Shown here one piece after another: positions 1 to 8,150 of a stretch of 64,000 nt of DNA. The notes below the pieces were generated by a model, which had not been told where the DNA came from, did not search any database, and worked only from the letters and a program-made list of their open reading frames with translations. Source of the DNA: Marinobacter salinexigens (lineage in GTDB: Bacteria > Pseudomonadota > Gammaproteobacteria > Pseudomonadales > Oleiphilaceae); the NCBI RefSeq assembly GCF_008370345.1, contig NZ_VTUU01000001.1, forward strand, positions 878,751-942,750. The letters run 5' to 3'. The position numbers and the translations under genes were made by a program. Numbering within the stretch: position 1 is the stretch's first letter; each line of letters begins with the position of its first letter.

Positions 1-156
1 AAGCTGTGTGGTCCCGGCGAAGGCCCTGCTGACTTTCGGATTGACGGGCAGGAAGAGCATGGAGTCGAAGGGCTGGTTAACCTGTTTGGTATCGAATCTC
101 CCGGGCTCACCTCTTGCCTGGCCATTGCTGAACTGGTTGCCGCTAAGCTGGATTAA
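1..156 (+). CDS. C-terminal end of a NAD(P)/FAD-dependent oxidoreductase (partial)
   Basis: Reading frame 1 is open from the window edge and ends at TAA 154-156. It gives 51 residues including [10 protein letters not shown] and [15 protein letters not shown]. This resembles the C-terminus of the L-2-hydroxyglutarate oxidase / glycine-oxidase-like FAD oxidoreductases, where a conserved '[15 protein letters not shown]' segment lies near the end. The N-terminal FAD-binding part is outside the window, so substrate cannot be judged. Its stop codon shares the bases TTAA with the stop of the convergent comF gene, leaving no room for a terminator between them. Confidence 0.7.
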   Translation, partial: KLCGPGEGPADFRIDGQEEHGVEGLVNLFGIESPGLTSCLAIAELVAAKLD

Positions 157-845
157 CCCGGTGTTCGGGCCAGCGCCCAGACTTCAATCTCTTTTGCGCC
201 GGCATCACGGAGAAGGCTGGCCAGCAGGCGGACGGTTGCACCCGTTGTCACCACGTCATCAACGATAGCCAGACGCTCGGGCGCAGGGTTCTCTACCTCG
301 AAGACCCCCTGAAGGTTAGCCAGTCGCTGCTCTCTGTTTAGCCCCTGTTGTGCCATTGCCTGTCTCCGCCGGTGGACAATCTGGTTATTCACGGGGATGT
401 CCAGCACCCGTCCCAAATGCTCAGCGATGTCCTTCGCCTGATTGAACCCTCGTTTTCGTCTTTTGGATGGCAGCATCGGGGCGGGGATCAGGCAGTCTGG
501 CCTCGTCGCTTCAGAGGCTTCCAGTTGTTCTGCGAGGAAAGCGCCAAACTCGGTTACCAGGGGGCGGACAAACTTTCGCTGCCCATGGTATTTGTATCGG
601 CTGATCATACTGTCGACGGGGTATTGGTAACGCCATGGAATTCGGGAGCGGTCGTAGGGCGGGGGCGCCTTCAGGCAATCTCCGCACTGCAGCTCCTTGC
701 CCGGAAATGCCAGAGGCAATGCGCAGGTACGGCAACACCAATGATTGGTTGGCAGGTCATCGCGGCATGCGGGGCACAAGCCGTCCGTGCTGTTTTGAGA
801 TAGGCAGGCTACGCAACGTCCGCCTGACCTTTGGGTGTTAACCAT
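153..845 (-). CDS. comF: ComF family phosphoribosyltransferase-like protein
   Basis: A 230-residue protein of the ComF/GntX family, implicated in DNA uptake and use of external DNA in several bacteria; the biochemical reaction is unsettled. The N-terminus has paired Cys motifs (CVAC, CPAC, CRTC, CGDC) typical of the family zinc finger. The middle carries [10 protein letters not shown] and the C-terminal half has the PRPP-binding loop [10 protein letters not shown]. The start chosen is ATG at 843-845 (MVNTQRSGG), preceded by AAAGGA although at short spacing; an upstream ATG at 896 would add 17 residues without similarity. It is divergent from bioB and its start lies inside a BirA-like palindrome. 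Confidence 0.88.
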   Translation of the reverse strand: MVNTQRSGGRCVACLSQNSTDGLCPACRDDLPTNHWCCRTCALPLAFPGKELQCGDCLKAPPPYDRSRIPWRYQYPVDSMISRYKYHGQRKFVRPLVTEFGAFLAEQLEASEATRPDCLIPAPMLPSKRRKRGFNQAKDIAEHLGRVLDIPVNNQIVHRRRQAMAQQGLNREQRLANLQGVFEVENPAPERLAIVDDVVTTGATVRLLASLLRDAGAKEIEVWALARTPG

Positions 846-866
846 TATTCCTTTAATGGTTGACAG
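835..866. promoter_or_regulatory. BirA-like operator between comF and bioB
   Basis: Two half sites, GTGTTAACC (835-843) and GGTTGACAG (858-866), are separated by 14 bases. The known gammaproteobacterial BirA operator is close to TTGTAAACC-N14-16-GGTTTACAA, so each half matches at 7 of 9 positions. The right half overlaps the -35 box of the bioB promoter, where bound BirA would block polymerase. It also covers the comF start codon. Assignment as BirA site is inference from pattern and position. Confidence 0.5.
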
Positions 867-887
867 GAAATCTGGTCCCTTTATCAT
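860..887 (+). promoter_or_regulatory. Sigma-70 promoter of the biotin operon
   Basis: TTGACA at 860-865 is a perfect -35 box; TATCAT at 882-887 matches the -10 consensus at five of six positions with a 16-base spacer. Transcription would start near 894, giving a leader of about 44 nt before the bioB ATG at 938. The -35 lies in the right half of the BirA-like operator. Confidence 0.65.
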
Positions 888-937
888 CTGTTTCATCCGT
901 AAACCCAGAGACCGGAAAAGGTTAACAGGACTTTCTC

Positions 938-2011
938 ATGACCGCTACCCAAGCCGCTGCTGGCGAGATTCGTCACGACTGGACACTGCAAGACGCTCGC
1001 GAACTGTTTGAGCTTCCCTTCAATGATCTTCTGTTCCACGCCCAGACGGTGCATCGGCAGCACTTTGATCCTAATGAAGTGCAAGTCAGTACCTTGCTTT
1101 CCATCAAGACCGGCGCCTGCCCGGAAGACTGCAAGTACTGTCCGCAAAGTGGTCACTACAACACCGGGCTTGATAAGGAAAAGCTCCTGGAAATTGAGAA
1201 GGTGGTGGCTGAAGCGCGTGTTGCCAGAGAAAAAGGCGCTTCCCGGTTCTGCATGGGGGCTGCCTGGCGTAGCCCGACCAAAAAAGACATGCCTTATGTG
1301 CTGGACATGGTCCGTCAGGTCAAATCCTTGGGTATGGAAACCTGTATGACGCTCGGCATGCTCAAAGAAGAGCAGGCTCAGGAGCTGGCCGACGCGGGAC
1401 TGGATTATTACAACCACAACCTTGATACCTCCGAAAAATACTACAGCCACATCATCACCACCCGAACCTACCAGGACCGTCTCGATACCCTGGATAACGT
1501 TCGCAAGGCCGGCATGAAGGTTTGTTGTGGCGGGATTATGGGAATGGGTGAAGATGAGGATGATCGTGTTGGTCTGCTGGTTCAGCTGGCCAACCTGCCG
1601 CATCATCCGGAAAGTGTTCCGGTGAATATGCTGGTCAAGGTCAAGGGAACGCCCATGGAAAACGTGGATGACCTGGACCCGTTCGAATTTGTCCGCATCA
1701 TTGCCGTTGCCCGCATCATGATGCCGGAATCCCACGTTCGCTTATCCGCTGGCCGTGAACAGATGAATGAACAGATGCAGGCCCTGTGTTTCATGGCCGG
1801 TGCCAACTCCATTTTCTATGGCGAAAAGCTTCTAACGACATCGAACCCCGAGGCCGACGCGGACATGCAGTTGTTCCGCCGGCTGGGTATCCGACCTGAG
1901 CAGCGGGAGCAGTGTGCAACCGAGGAGCAGGAAGAAGAGGCCATTGCGGACGCTGTGGAGTATGAGGCAACCCGCCACATGTTCTATGACGCTACTCGCG
2001 AATCTGCCTGA
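938..2011 (+). CDS. bioB: Biotin synthase
   Basis: Radical-SAM enzyme (357 aa) that inserts sulfur into dethiobiotin, the last step of biotin synthesis. The radical-SAM cysteines are visible as CPEDCKYC at residues 61-68. Later segments [20 protein letters not shown] and [10 protein letters not shown] are standard BioB signatures, the last including the region near the [2Fe-2S] site. The ATG at 938 is preceded by AGGAC at suitable distance. It is the first gene of bioB-bioF-bioC-bioD, but a 110-nt inverted-repeat element separates it from bioF. Confidence 0.97.
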   Translation: MTATQAAAGEIRHDWTLQDARELFELPFNDLLFHAQTVHRQHFDPNEVQVSTLLSIKTGACPEDCKYCPQSGHYNTGLDKEKLLEIEKVVAEARVAREKGASRFCMGAAWRSPTKKDMPYVLDMVRQVKSLGMETCMTLGMLKEEQAQELADAGLDYYNHNLDTSEKYYSHIITTRTYQDRLDTLDNVRKAGMKVCCGGIMGMGEDEDDRVGLLVQLANLPHHPESVPVNMLVKVKGTPMENVDDLDPFEFVRIIAVARIMMPESHVRLSAGREQMNEQMQALCFMAGANSIFYGEKLLTTSNPEADADMQLFRRLGIRPEQREQCATEEQEEEAIADAVEYEATRHMFYDATRESA

Positions 2012-2030
2012 GCCTGATGCATGGGTGCAG

Positions 2031-2140
2031 GTAAAGGCCGGGCGGCTGCTTCCGGAACACGCTACGAGCACATCCATGTGCGCTTGTTTCGGGCCGTCCT
2101 TGGCCCTCAACAGTTCCGGAAGCAGCCGCCCGGCCTTTAC
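2031..2140. repeat. 110-nt inverted-repeat element, copy 1 (28-54-28 layout)
   Basis: Perfect 28-bp inverted arms lie at 2031-2058 and 2113-2140 around a 54-nt centre. The centre itself can fold into two hairpins, GCACAT-CC-ATGTGC at about 2068-2081 and GGGCC..GGCCC at about 2091-2106, suggesting a cross-shaped or multi-branched structure. A second element at 37161-37270 has exactly the same dimensions, a related centre (shared AGCACATCCATGTG and CGCTTG), and unrelated arm sequence. This copy lies between bioB and bioF, which are transcribed through it. There is no T-run after the right arm, so it is not a standard terminator. Confidence 0.85.
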
Positions 2141-2184
2141 TCACATTATTGAGTCGCCTTCAGATATTGGTGAGGTCGATAGTT

Positions 2185-3360
2185 ATGCGTAATTTTGCCG
2201 AAGAAATCGAACAACGAAAGCAGACTGGCCTGTATCGCACTCGTCGGCTTGTGTCCGGGCCGCAGCAACCGGAGCTGACGGTCAATGGCAAGCCCATGTT
2301 GTCATTCTGCAGCAATGACTACCTAGGGCTGGCTAATCATCCGGGAAACCTCGATGCTCTCCGGAACGCACTGCCTGAAACGGGGCTGGGCGGTGCTGCT
2401 TCTCATCTGATTTGCGGGCACCATACTGCTCATCACCAACTGGAAGAACGGCTGGCGGCATTCACCAGGCGCAGTTCGGCGCTGTTTTTCTCTACCGGTT
2501 ACATGGCCAATATGGGTGTGATCTCGGCGTTGGCGGCCCGCGGCGATACGATATTTTCCGATCGCCTCAACCACGCTTCCATTATTGATGGCTGTATTCT
2601 CAGTCGGGCGACTATCCGCCGCTATCCCCACAACGACGTTGCCGCTCTGGAAACCATGCTGGCCAATACGTCCGGTCACAAGCTGGTGGTTACGGATGGC
2701 GTGTTCAGCATGGACGGTGACATGGCTCCGCTGAAAGAGCTAGCGCGGGTGTGCAAGCATTATGACGCTCTGCTGGTCGTGGATGATGCACATGGTATTG
2801 GGGTGCTCGGCCCCGAGGGTCGGGGAAGTATCGCTGAGTGTGGGCTTAGCGAAGACGATGTACCGGTCCTCATCGGGACGCTGGGAAAAGCCGTGGGGAC
2901 CAGTGGTGCTTTTGTGGCTGGCCCAGAGGTGCTGATGGACTATCTGGTACAAAAGGCACGTACTTACATTTATACAACCGCTATGCCACCGGCGATTGCA
3001 ATCGCAACCTGCGCGAGCATTGATCTCATTGAACGGGACAATGCCCGGCGTGATCATCTTGGCAGCCTGATCTCTGAGTTCCGGGTACGGGCCACGGCCA
3101 TGGGCTATACGCTGATGGACTCGCGCACACCCATCCAGCCCATAATGGTCGGGGATAACTGGGCTGCAATGGCGCTCAGTCAGGCGCTCGAAGAGCAGGG
3201 GTTGCTGGTGACTGCCATCAGGCCACCGACCGTGCCTGTGGGCGAAGCGCGGCTAAGAGTGACATTCAGTGCTACTCACAGTTTTGAGGATCTTGAACGC
3301 CTTCTGGCTGCATTGAATAGTTGCCGGCATCTGCTGGACAACACGGATCTGGCAGTATGA
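2185..3360 (+). CDS. bioF: 8-amino-7-oxononanoate synthase
   Basis: PLP enzyme (391 aa) condensing pimeloyl-ACP with L-alanine to give 8-amino-7-oxononanoate. The Schiff-base lysine is in TLGKAVGTSGAF (about K235); [12 protein letters not shown] holds the PLP-ring Asp and His, and FCSNDYLGLANHP is the family N-terminal motif. The start is ATG 2185 (MRNFAEE), with GAGG about nine bases upstream; an in-frame upstream start at 2149 would add 12 unrelated residues. The stop overlaps the bioC start in ATGA, implying translational coupling. Confidence 0.96.
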   Translation: MRNFAEEIEQRKQTGLYRTRRLVSGPQQPELTVNGKPMLSFCSNDYLGLANHPGNLDALRNALPETGLGGAASHLICGHHTAHHQLEERLAAFTRRSSALFFSTGYMANMGVISALAARGDTIFSDRLNHASIIDGCILSRATIRRYPHNDVAALETMLANTSGHKLVVTDGVFSMDGDMAPLKELARVCKHYDALLVVDDAHGIGVLGPEGRGSIAECGLSEDDVPVLIGTLGKAVGTSGAFVAGPEVLMDYLVQKARTYIYTTAMPPAIAIATCASIDLIERDNARRDHLGSLISEFRVRATAMGYTLMDSRTPIQPIMVGDNWAAMALSQALEEQGLLVTAIRPPTVPVGEARLRVTFSATHSFEDLERLLAALNSCRHLLDNTDLAV

Positions 3361-4148
3361 TCGCCCTGAAACCGGATATTGCCCGTGGTTTCGGTAGTGC
3401 GTGTGAAACTTATGAAGGAGTGTCGCGGCTGCAGCGGTTCATGGGCAATACCATGCTGCAGAAGGTTCAGTCGGGCGCGCAGTCGGTCCTGCCGACCTGC
3501 ATACTGGATCTGGGATGTGGTACGGGCTGGTTTTCCCGACAGCTGGGAGAGGCCTTTCCTGACGCCGAAATAACCGGCATGGATTTGTCGCCCGGTATGA
3601 TTGCCCATGCCCGGCGAAGTAGTGGGCCGGAGTTCTGCTGGCGGGTGGCAGATGCTGAAAGCATTCCGCTTCCGGATCAGAGTGTCGACCTGATTTTCAG
3701 CAATCTGATGCTGCAGTGGTGCCAGGATCCTCGGGTGGTCTTCCAGGAATGTCAGAGGGTATTGAAACCGGGTGGCCGTTTGATGATCTCATCCCTGCTG
3801 GATGGCACACTCGCTGAGTTACGGCAAGCCTGGTCCGAGGTCGATCCCGGTGTCGAACACGTCAATCAGTTCCTGTCTGAAAGCGATTTCCGGTCCCGAC
3901 TGGATGATATTTTGCCGGGCGCTTGTCTTGAGGTGCGGACGCTGCAATTGCCGTATGAAAGCCCTCAGGATCTTGCCAGTGAGCTCAAGAATCTGGGCGC
4001 GGGCTACAAAAGTGAGCAACGGCGCAAGTCGGTGACGGGGCCGGGGCGATGGCGGAAAATGTGCCGGCGCTATCCGATCCAGCCCGACGGACGGGTGCTG
4101 GCCAGTTATGAGGCCGCCTGGGTTTACTGGGAAACGGCATCTTTGTAA
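3357..4148 (+). CDS. bioC: Malonyl-ACP O-methyltransferase
   Basis: SAM-dependent methyltransferase (263 aa) that methylates malonyl-ACP so that fatty-acid synthase can build the pimeloyl chain of biotin. The SAM-binding glycine motif is ILDLGCGTGWFS near residue 55; DLIFSNLMLQW and LKPGGRLMISS are the expected later class-I motifs. ATG 3357 overlaps the bioF stop by four bases; homologues begin in the same way, with residues before FG.AAxTYExxxxLQ. No bioH lies between bioF and bioC, so the matching pimeloyl-ACP methyl ester esterase must be encoded elsewhere or be another type. Confidence 0.93.
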   Translation: MIALKPDIARGFGSACETYEGVSRLQRFMGNTMLQKVQSGAQSVLPTCILDLGCGTGWFSRQLGEAFPDAEITGMDLSPGMIAHARRSSGPEFCWRVADAESIPLPDQSVDLIFSNLMLQWCQDPRVVFQECQRVLKPGGRLMISSLLDGTLAELRQAWSEVDPGVEHVNQFLSESDFRSRLDDILPGACLEVRTLQLPYESPQDLASELKNLGAGYKSEQRRKSVTGPGRWRKMCRRYPIQPDGRVLASYEAAWVYWETASL

Positions 4149-4210
4149 CACGCTTTTATATCTGTTGAAGGCATCTGTTAACGGCGACTCTGCCGGGGAT
4201 ATTGTTGAGC

Positions 4211-4903
4211 ATGGCGAAGAAAACCTATTTTGTGACGGGAACCGATACCGGCGTGGGCAAAACCATGGTGTCCGCGGCCATTCTGGAAGCTGCGCGGCAG
4301 TTGGGTAAGCGCACGCTGGGGATGAAGCCTATTGCCTCTGGCTGTGAATCCACACCTGATGGACTGAGAAATGAAGATGCCCTGATGTTGCAGCAGGCGA
4401 TGACTGAATCGCTTTCTTACGATCAGATCAATCCGATTGCACTGGAGCCTGCCATTGCGCCCCATGTTGCTGCTCAGCAGGCAGGGCGGTCGATTACGGC
4501 GCAAAGGCTGGTTGGCTTCAGTCGTGGGTTGCAGATGCAGCCTGCGGATCTGATGCTCATCGAAGGGGCGGGTGGCTGGAGGGTGCCGCTGAATGACCGC
4601 GAGGTCTTTTCGGCAGTTCCCCGAGAGCTGGATATTCCGGTTGTGCTGGTGGTTTCGCTGAAGCTCGGGTGTATCAACCACGCTATGCTTACGGCTGAGG
4701 CGATTCGTGCGGATGGTCTCAAGATTGCTGGTTGGGTGGCCAATCGGCCAGATCCGGAGCAAATGAGCTGTGAGCGTGAAACGCTGACGTACCTGCTCGA
4801 GCACCTTGGAACCCCCTGCCTGGGTGTGTTGCCATGGGAGTCGTCCGCAGATCCCAGGGTGTTGGCGCGTTCTCTGGACATTCAATGTTTGTTTGAAAAT
4901 TGA
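4211..4903 (+). CDS. bioD: Dethiobiotin synthetase
   Basis: ATP-dependent carboxylase (230 aa) closing the ureido ring of dethiobiotin from 7,8-diaminononanoate. The P-loop is GTDTGVGKT near residue 10; KPIASGCE and LIEGAGGWRVPL are further BioD signatures. The chosen start is ATG 4211 (MAKKTYFVTG); a TTG at 4202 in the same frame is an alternative, with GGGGAT lying upstream of both. It follows bioC after 62 bases and is the last biotin gene. BioA, which makes the substrate, is not in the window. Confidence 0.95.
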   Translation: MAKKTYFVTGTDTGVGKTMVSAAILEAARQLGKRTLGMKPIASGCESTPDGLRNEDALMLQQAMTESLSYDQINPIALEPAIAPHVAAQQAGRSITAQRLVGFSRGLQMQPADLMLIEGAGGWRVPLNDREVFSAVPRELDIPVVLVVSLKLGCINHAMLTAEAIRADGLKIAGWVANRPDPEQMSCERETLTYLLEHLGTPCLGVLPWESSADPRVLARSLDIQCLFEN

Positions 4904-4953
4904 CCAGTTTTGTGGCTAACTGGTGTCAATTAGTGGTCATTGGATAGCTGGTT

Positions 4954-5199
4954 ATGATCAACAACACACTCGGCATTGGCATTCAGGGCATGCAGGATGG
5001 CATGGCTGGAATGGAGAATGCGGCCCGCAAGATTGCCCGTGGTGGTGTCGACGGTCCTCAAGGTTCGTCCGATGGTGCTGGCGGGCTTGTCGAGCCGATT
5101 GTGGAGCTCAAGGTATACGAGCGTAGCGTTGAGGCCTCAGCCCAGGTCGTGAAGGCAGCGGATGAAACGCTGGGCACGCTTTTGGATATTATGGCCTGA
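4954..5199 (+). CDS. Miniature flagellar rod/hook-like protein
   Basis: An 81-residue protein that looks like the two ends of a flagellar axial protein joined together. Residues 3-28 (LGIGIQGMQDGMAGMENAA) resemble the N-terminal D0 helix of rod and hook proteins. Residues 45-80 (VEPIVELKVYERSVEASAQ followed by VVKAADETLGTLLDI) resemble the C-terminal helix of FlgC/FlgG, which typically ends xxADEMLGTLLNI. A short Gly/Ser/Asp-rich linker separates them and the usual middle domains are absent. It lies directly before a SprA-type putative metalloprotease (about 3-10 bases gap), so the two are probably co-transcribed. Function unknown; the fold relation is inference. Confidence 0.75.
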   Translation: MINNTLGIGIQGMQDGMAGMENAARKIARGGVDGPQGSSDGAGGLVEPIVELKVYERSVEASAQVVKAADETLGTLLDIMA

Positions 5200-5202
5200 G
5201 CA

Positions 5203-5862
5203 TTGGTCGTGAATACGCTCTCTTCTATCCCTTCTCTTAATCCTTTCACTTCAGCTTCCAGCGGAGCGGCTGGCCGCACCGCAACAGCAGATGATAACGC
5301 TGGTGGTTCCGAGGCGACATCGCAGCGTCCGTCAGCGACGTCGGAATCTGCTTCAGAACAGGGCCTGGCCCCGGAAGAGCTCAAGCAACTTGCGGAGCTC
5401 AAAGCCCGTGATCGCGAGGTTCGGGCCCACGAAGCGGCTCATCAGGCCGCGGGTGGCCAGCATGCTGGTGCAATGTCTTTCACCTACCAGAGAGGTCCTG
5501 ACGGCGCCCAGTATGCCGTCGGCGGTGAAGTATCCATTGATGTTGGCGCGGTAGAGGGCAATCCCCAGGCGACGATTGAAAAGATGCGTACGGTGCGGGC
5601 AGCGGCGTTGGCCCCGGCTGAGCCGTCCGGACAGGATCGTGCCGTTGCCGCCCAGGCCATGCAGACCATGCTGCAGGCACAGGCCGAGCTGGCTTCAGAG
5701 CAGAAAAGCAGTTCATCAGACGAGAATAGTGATGAGGAAGGCGGGGTTAAGCGCGAGATTACCCGTTCCGGTCAGAGGGCCAGTGACACTTATCAGCAGG
5801 TTGCTGGTATGTCGTCGTCCCTTGCCGGTGAGTCCTCCGGTTTGATGTCGGTTTCTGCCTGA
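5203..5862 (+). CDS. SprA-related putative metalloprotease
   Basis: A 219-residue protein of the SprA-related / CJM1_0395 family. The core REVRAHEAAHQAAGG has the HExxH-like zinc-protease pattern (HEAAH), followed by the conserved YQRGPDGAQYAVGGEV and the DP-region substitute AVEGNPQATIEKMRTVRAAA. The ends are low complexity: Ser/Ala/Thr-rich at the N-terminus and Ser/Glu-rich at the C-terminus, with no obvious signal peptide. The start is uncertain: TTG 5203 or GTG 5209, the latter with GAG eight bases upstream. Protease activity of the family is predicted from the motif. Its neighbour is the miniature rod-like protein. Confidence 0.8.
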   Translation: MVVNTLSSIPSLNPFTSASSGAAGRTATADDNAGGSEATSQRPSATSESASEQGLAPEELKQLAELKARDREVRAHEAAHQAAGGQHAGAMSFTYQRGPDGAQYAVGGEVSIDVGAVEGNPQATIEKMRTVRAAALAPAEPSGQDRAVAAQAMQTMLQAQAELASEQKSSSSDENSDEEGGVKREITRSGQRASDTYQQVAGMSSSLAGESSGLMSVSA

Positions 5863-5921
5863 AACATTCTTTCGTTTCGTCTCCTTCAGGCCGCCTCCCG
5901 GTCTGAATGCATACTTGCTGT

Positions 5922-5953
5922 AACTCCGCTAAGCGCAGCGCTGGGCGGAGTTT
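5922..5953 (+). terminator. Hairpin after the SprA-type gene
   Basis: Arms AACTCCGC (5922-5929) and GCGGAGTT (5945-5952), with an inner AGCG/CGCT extension, lie 60 bases after the stop codon. Only a broken T-rich tail follows, so it is a weak or Rho-assisted terminator at best. Confidence 0.4.
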
Positions 5954-5991
5954 CCGGCATGTTTTCCCCGAACAAAATTTTTATCAGGCTA

Positions 5992-6021
5992 TTGACAATT
6001 CTGTGCTAGTAAACGTATGTT
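5992..6021 (+). promoter_or_regulatory. Promoter of the first acyl-CoA dehydrogenase
   Basis: TTGACA at 5992-5997 is a perfect -35. Eighteen bases later TATGTT (6016-6021) matches four of six -10 positions; GTATGT with 17-base spacing is the alternative. The proposed -10 is inside tandem PsrA-like sites, so repression is plausible. The leader to ATG 6140 is about 110 nt. Confidence 0.5.
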
Positions 6022-6036
6022 TCAAACAAGTGTTTA
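6010..6036. promoter_or_regulatory. Tandem PsrA-like (fatty-acid-responsive TetR) operators
   Basis: Two adjacent palindromes, TAAAC-GTAT-GTTTC (6010-6023) and CAAAC-AAGT-GTTTA (6023-6036), each fit the published Pseudomonas PsrA pattern (G/C)AAAC-N2-4-GTTT(G/C) with one outer mismatch. They cover the -10 of the fadE promoter. PsrA is released by long-chain acyl compounds, which would fit induction of beta-oxidation. The regulator identity is inference; no psrA gene is in this window. Confidence 0.5.
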
Positions 6037-6139
6037 ATTAAGGCTGCGGCGCATGCTGCTGCAGTGTCTGAGCAAACCAGGGCCACAGGCTGCCATTACT
6101 GAATCAGCCGAGGCCGACGATAATTTAGAGGTGGACCCG

Positions 6140-7939
6140 ATGCCTGAGTACAAAGCGCCCCTGCGTGACATCAAATTCGTAATGAACGAACTGCTGAACA
6201 GCGAGCAGCACTACAGCAGCCTGGAAGGTGCCGAAGATGCAACTCCGGATATGGTGGAAGCAATCATTGGTGAAGGTGCCAAGTTCTGTGAGCAGGTACT
6301 GTCTCCTCTGAACCAGGTAGGTGATCAGGAAGGTTGCACCTGGAGTGAAGACGGTGTTGCCACCCCGACAGGCTTCAAAGAAGCCTATCAGCAGTACGTT
6401 GAAGGTGGATGGCCTTCCATGACTGCCGATGTGACCTATGGTGGCCAGGGTCTGCCGCACTCCATCGGTCTGGTGATCAGCGAGATGGTTGGTACCTCTA
6501 ACTGGTCCTGGGGTATGTACCCGGGCCTGAGCCACGGCGCGACCAACACAGTTGAAGCACACGGCACCGAAGAGCAGAAGCAAACGTATCTGACCAAGCT
6601 GATCAGCGGTGAGTGGACGGGCACTATGTGTCTGACTGAGCCGCATTGTGGTTCCGACCTGGGCACCCTGCGCACCAAGGCTGAGCCGAATGCTGACGGT
6701 ACCTACAGCATCACCGGTACCAAGATCTTCATCTCTGCCGGTGAGCACGACATGGCGGAGAACATCGTACACATCGTTCTGGCTCGTCTGCCGGGTGCGC
6801 CGGAAGGTACCAAAGGTATCTCCCTGTTCATCGTTCCCAAGTGCATCCCGAACGAAGATGGCTCTGTTGGTGAGCGCAATGCCGTATCCTGTGGCTCCCT
6901 GGAGCACAAGATGGGTATCCACGGCAACGCTACCTGTGTCATGAACTTTGACGGCGCCAAGGGCTGGTTGATCGGTCCTGAGAACAAGGGCCTGAACTGC
7001 ATGTTCACCTTCATGAACACCGCCCGTATCGGTACGGCTATCCAGGGTCTGGGTTCAGCAGAACTGGGCTTCCAGGGTTCCCTGGCATACGCCAAAGAGC
7101 GCCTGGCCATGCGTTCCCTGAGTGGTCCGAAGAATCCGGAAGGCATTGCTGACCCGATCATCGTTCACCCGGACGTCCGTCGTATGCTGCTGACCCAGAA
7201 AGCCATCGCTGAAGGTGCTCGTGCCCTGATTTACATGGCTGGACAGCAGGTTGACGTTGTTCACTCCGGTAAAACTGAAGAAGAGCGCAAGGCTGCTGAC
7301 GCACTGCTGGGCTTCCTGACGCCGATCGCCAAGGCCTTCCTGACCGAAGTGGGCTATGAGTCTGCGAACCTGGGCATGCAGGTTTTCGGTGGCCACGGCT
7401 ACATCGCTGAGTGGGGCATGGAGCAGAACGTCCGTGACTCCCGTATCTCTATGATTTACGAGGGTACCACCGGTATTCAGGCGCTGGACCTTCTGGGTCG
7501 TAAGGTTCTGATGACCCAGGGTGAGGCTCTGAAGGTGTTCACCAAGCACGTTCACCTGTTCTGCAAGGAAAATGCAGACAACGAACAACTCAAGGAGTTC
7601 GTTGAGCCGCTGGCGGCGATCAACAAGGAGTGGGGCGACCTGACCATGAAGGTTGGCATGACCGCCATGAAGAACCGTGAGGAAGTTGGTGCGGCCTCTG
7701 TCGATTACCTGATGTACTCCGGCTATGCAGTATTTGCATACCTGTGGGCCCGTATGGCCAAGGTAGCCCTGGACAAGATGGCTGAAGGCACCTCAGAGGA
7801 GATGTTCTACAACGCCAAGGTTCAGACTGCTCGCTTCTACTTCAAGCGCATGCTGCCGCGTACCCGGACTCACGCAGAAACCATGCTGGCCGGTGCCGAC
7901 ACCCTGTTGGATATGCCGGAAGAAGCCTTCGCCCTTTAA
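6140..7939 (+). CDS. Acyl-CoA dehydrogenase (FadE type), first copy
   Basis: FAD enzyme (599 aa) for the first step of fatty-acid beta-oxidation. It carries the dehydrogenase signatures [13 protein letters not shown] and [14 protein letters not shown]. The conserved active-site-region motif [18 protein letters not shown] is near residue 440, and the protein has the long C-terminal extension of the ~600-residue class. The start is ATG 6140 ([10 protein letters not shown]), with AGAGGTGG about eight bases upstream; an earlier ATG at 6053 would add 29 residues of no similarity. A paralogue with its own promoter follows. In Pseudomonas a similar pair also follows the biotin genes. Confidence 0.93.
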   Translation: MPEYKAPLRDIKFVMNELLNSEQHYSSLEGAEDATPDMVEAIIGEGAKFCEQVLSPLNQVGDQEGCTWSEDGVATPTGFKEAYQQYVEGGWPSMTADVTYGGQGLPHSIGLVISEMVGTSNWSWGMYPGLSHGATNTVEAHGTEEQKQTYLTKLISGEWTGTMCLTEPHCGSDLGTLRTKAEPNADGTYSITGTKIFISAGEHDMAENIVHIVLARLPGAPEGTKGISLFIVPKCIPNEDGSVGERNAVSCGSLEHKMGIHGNATCVMNFDGAKGWLIGPENKGLNCMFTFMNTARIGTAIQGLGSAELGFQGSLAYAKERLAMRSLSGPKNPEGIADPIIVHPDVRRMLLTQKAIAEGARALIYMAGQQVDVVHSGKTEEERKAADALLGFLTPIAKAFLTEVGYESANLGMQVFGGHGYIAEWGMEQNVRDSRISMIYEGTTGIQALDLLGRKVLMTQGEALKVFTKHVHLFCKENADNEQLKEFVEPLAAINKEWGDLTMKVGMTAMKNREEVGAASVDYLMYSGYAVFAYLWARMAKVALDKMAEGTSEEMFYNAKVQTARFYFKRMLPRTRTHAETMLAGADTLLDMPEEAFAL

Positions 7940-7972
7940 GGCGCGGGCTAGAACGGACGATCCTGAATGAAG

Positions 7973-8004
7973 AAAGCCCGCGCTCTCAGGAGGCGGGCTT
8001 TTTT
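7973..8004 (+). terminator. Rho-independent terminator after first acyl-CoA dehydrogenase
   Basis: Nine-base arms AAAGCCCGC (7973-7981) and GCGGGCTTT (7993-8001) with an 11-base loop, continuing into a run of six T. It separates the two acyl-CoA dehydrogenase genes into different transcripts. Confidence 0.9.
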
Positions 8005-8013
8005 CATGAGTTG

Positions 8014-8068
8014 GTGTCCGCTTTTGAGGTAGAATACGCGACCATAATTAAAAATATTCAGCGGACAC
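8014..8068. promoter_or_regulatory. Promoter of second acyl-CoA dehydrogenase inside a 9-bp inverted repeat
   Basis: TTTTGA (8022-8027) and TAATTA (8045-8050) with 17-base spacing form a weak promoter on the plus strand. It is bracketed by GTGTCCGCT (8014-8022) and AGCGGACAC (8060-8068), a perfect inverted repeat 37 bases apart. The repeat could be an operator pair. The PsrA-like sites seen upstream of the first copy are absent here. Confidence 0.4.
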
Positions 8069-8150
8069 ATAGCCCAAACAGGTGAGCCGGCCGTATCTGG
8101 TCCTGTGTTGCCACCTGTAAAGACTGACTGGATTATTTGGAGAGTTTTAG

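Noticed and set aside
2031..2140. Reading the inverted repeat as a rho-independent terminator of bioB
   Set aside because: No T-run follows, the stem is far longer than usual with a 54-nt centre, and the sister copy lies between divergent genes where no terminator is needed.
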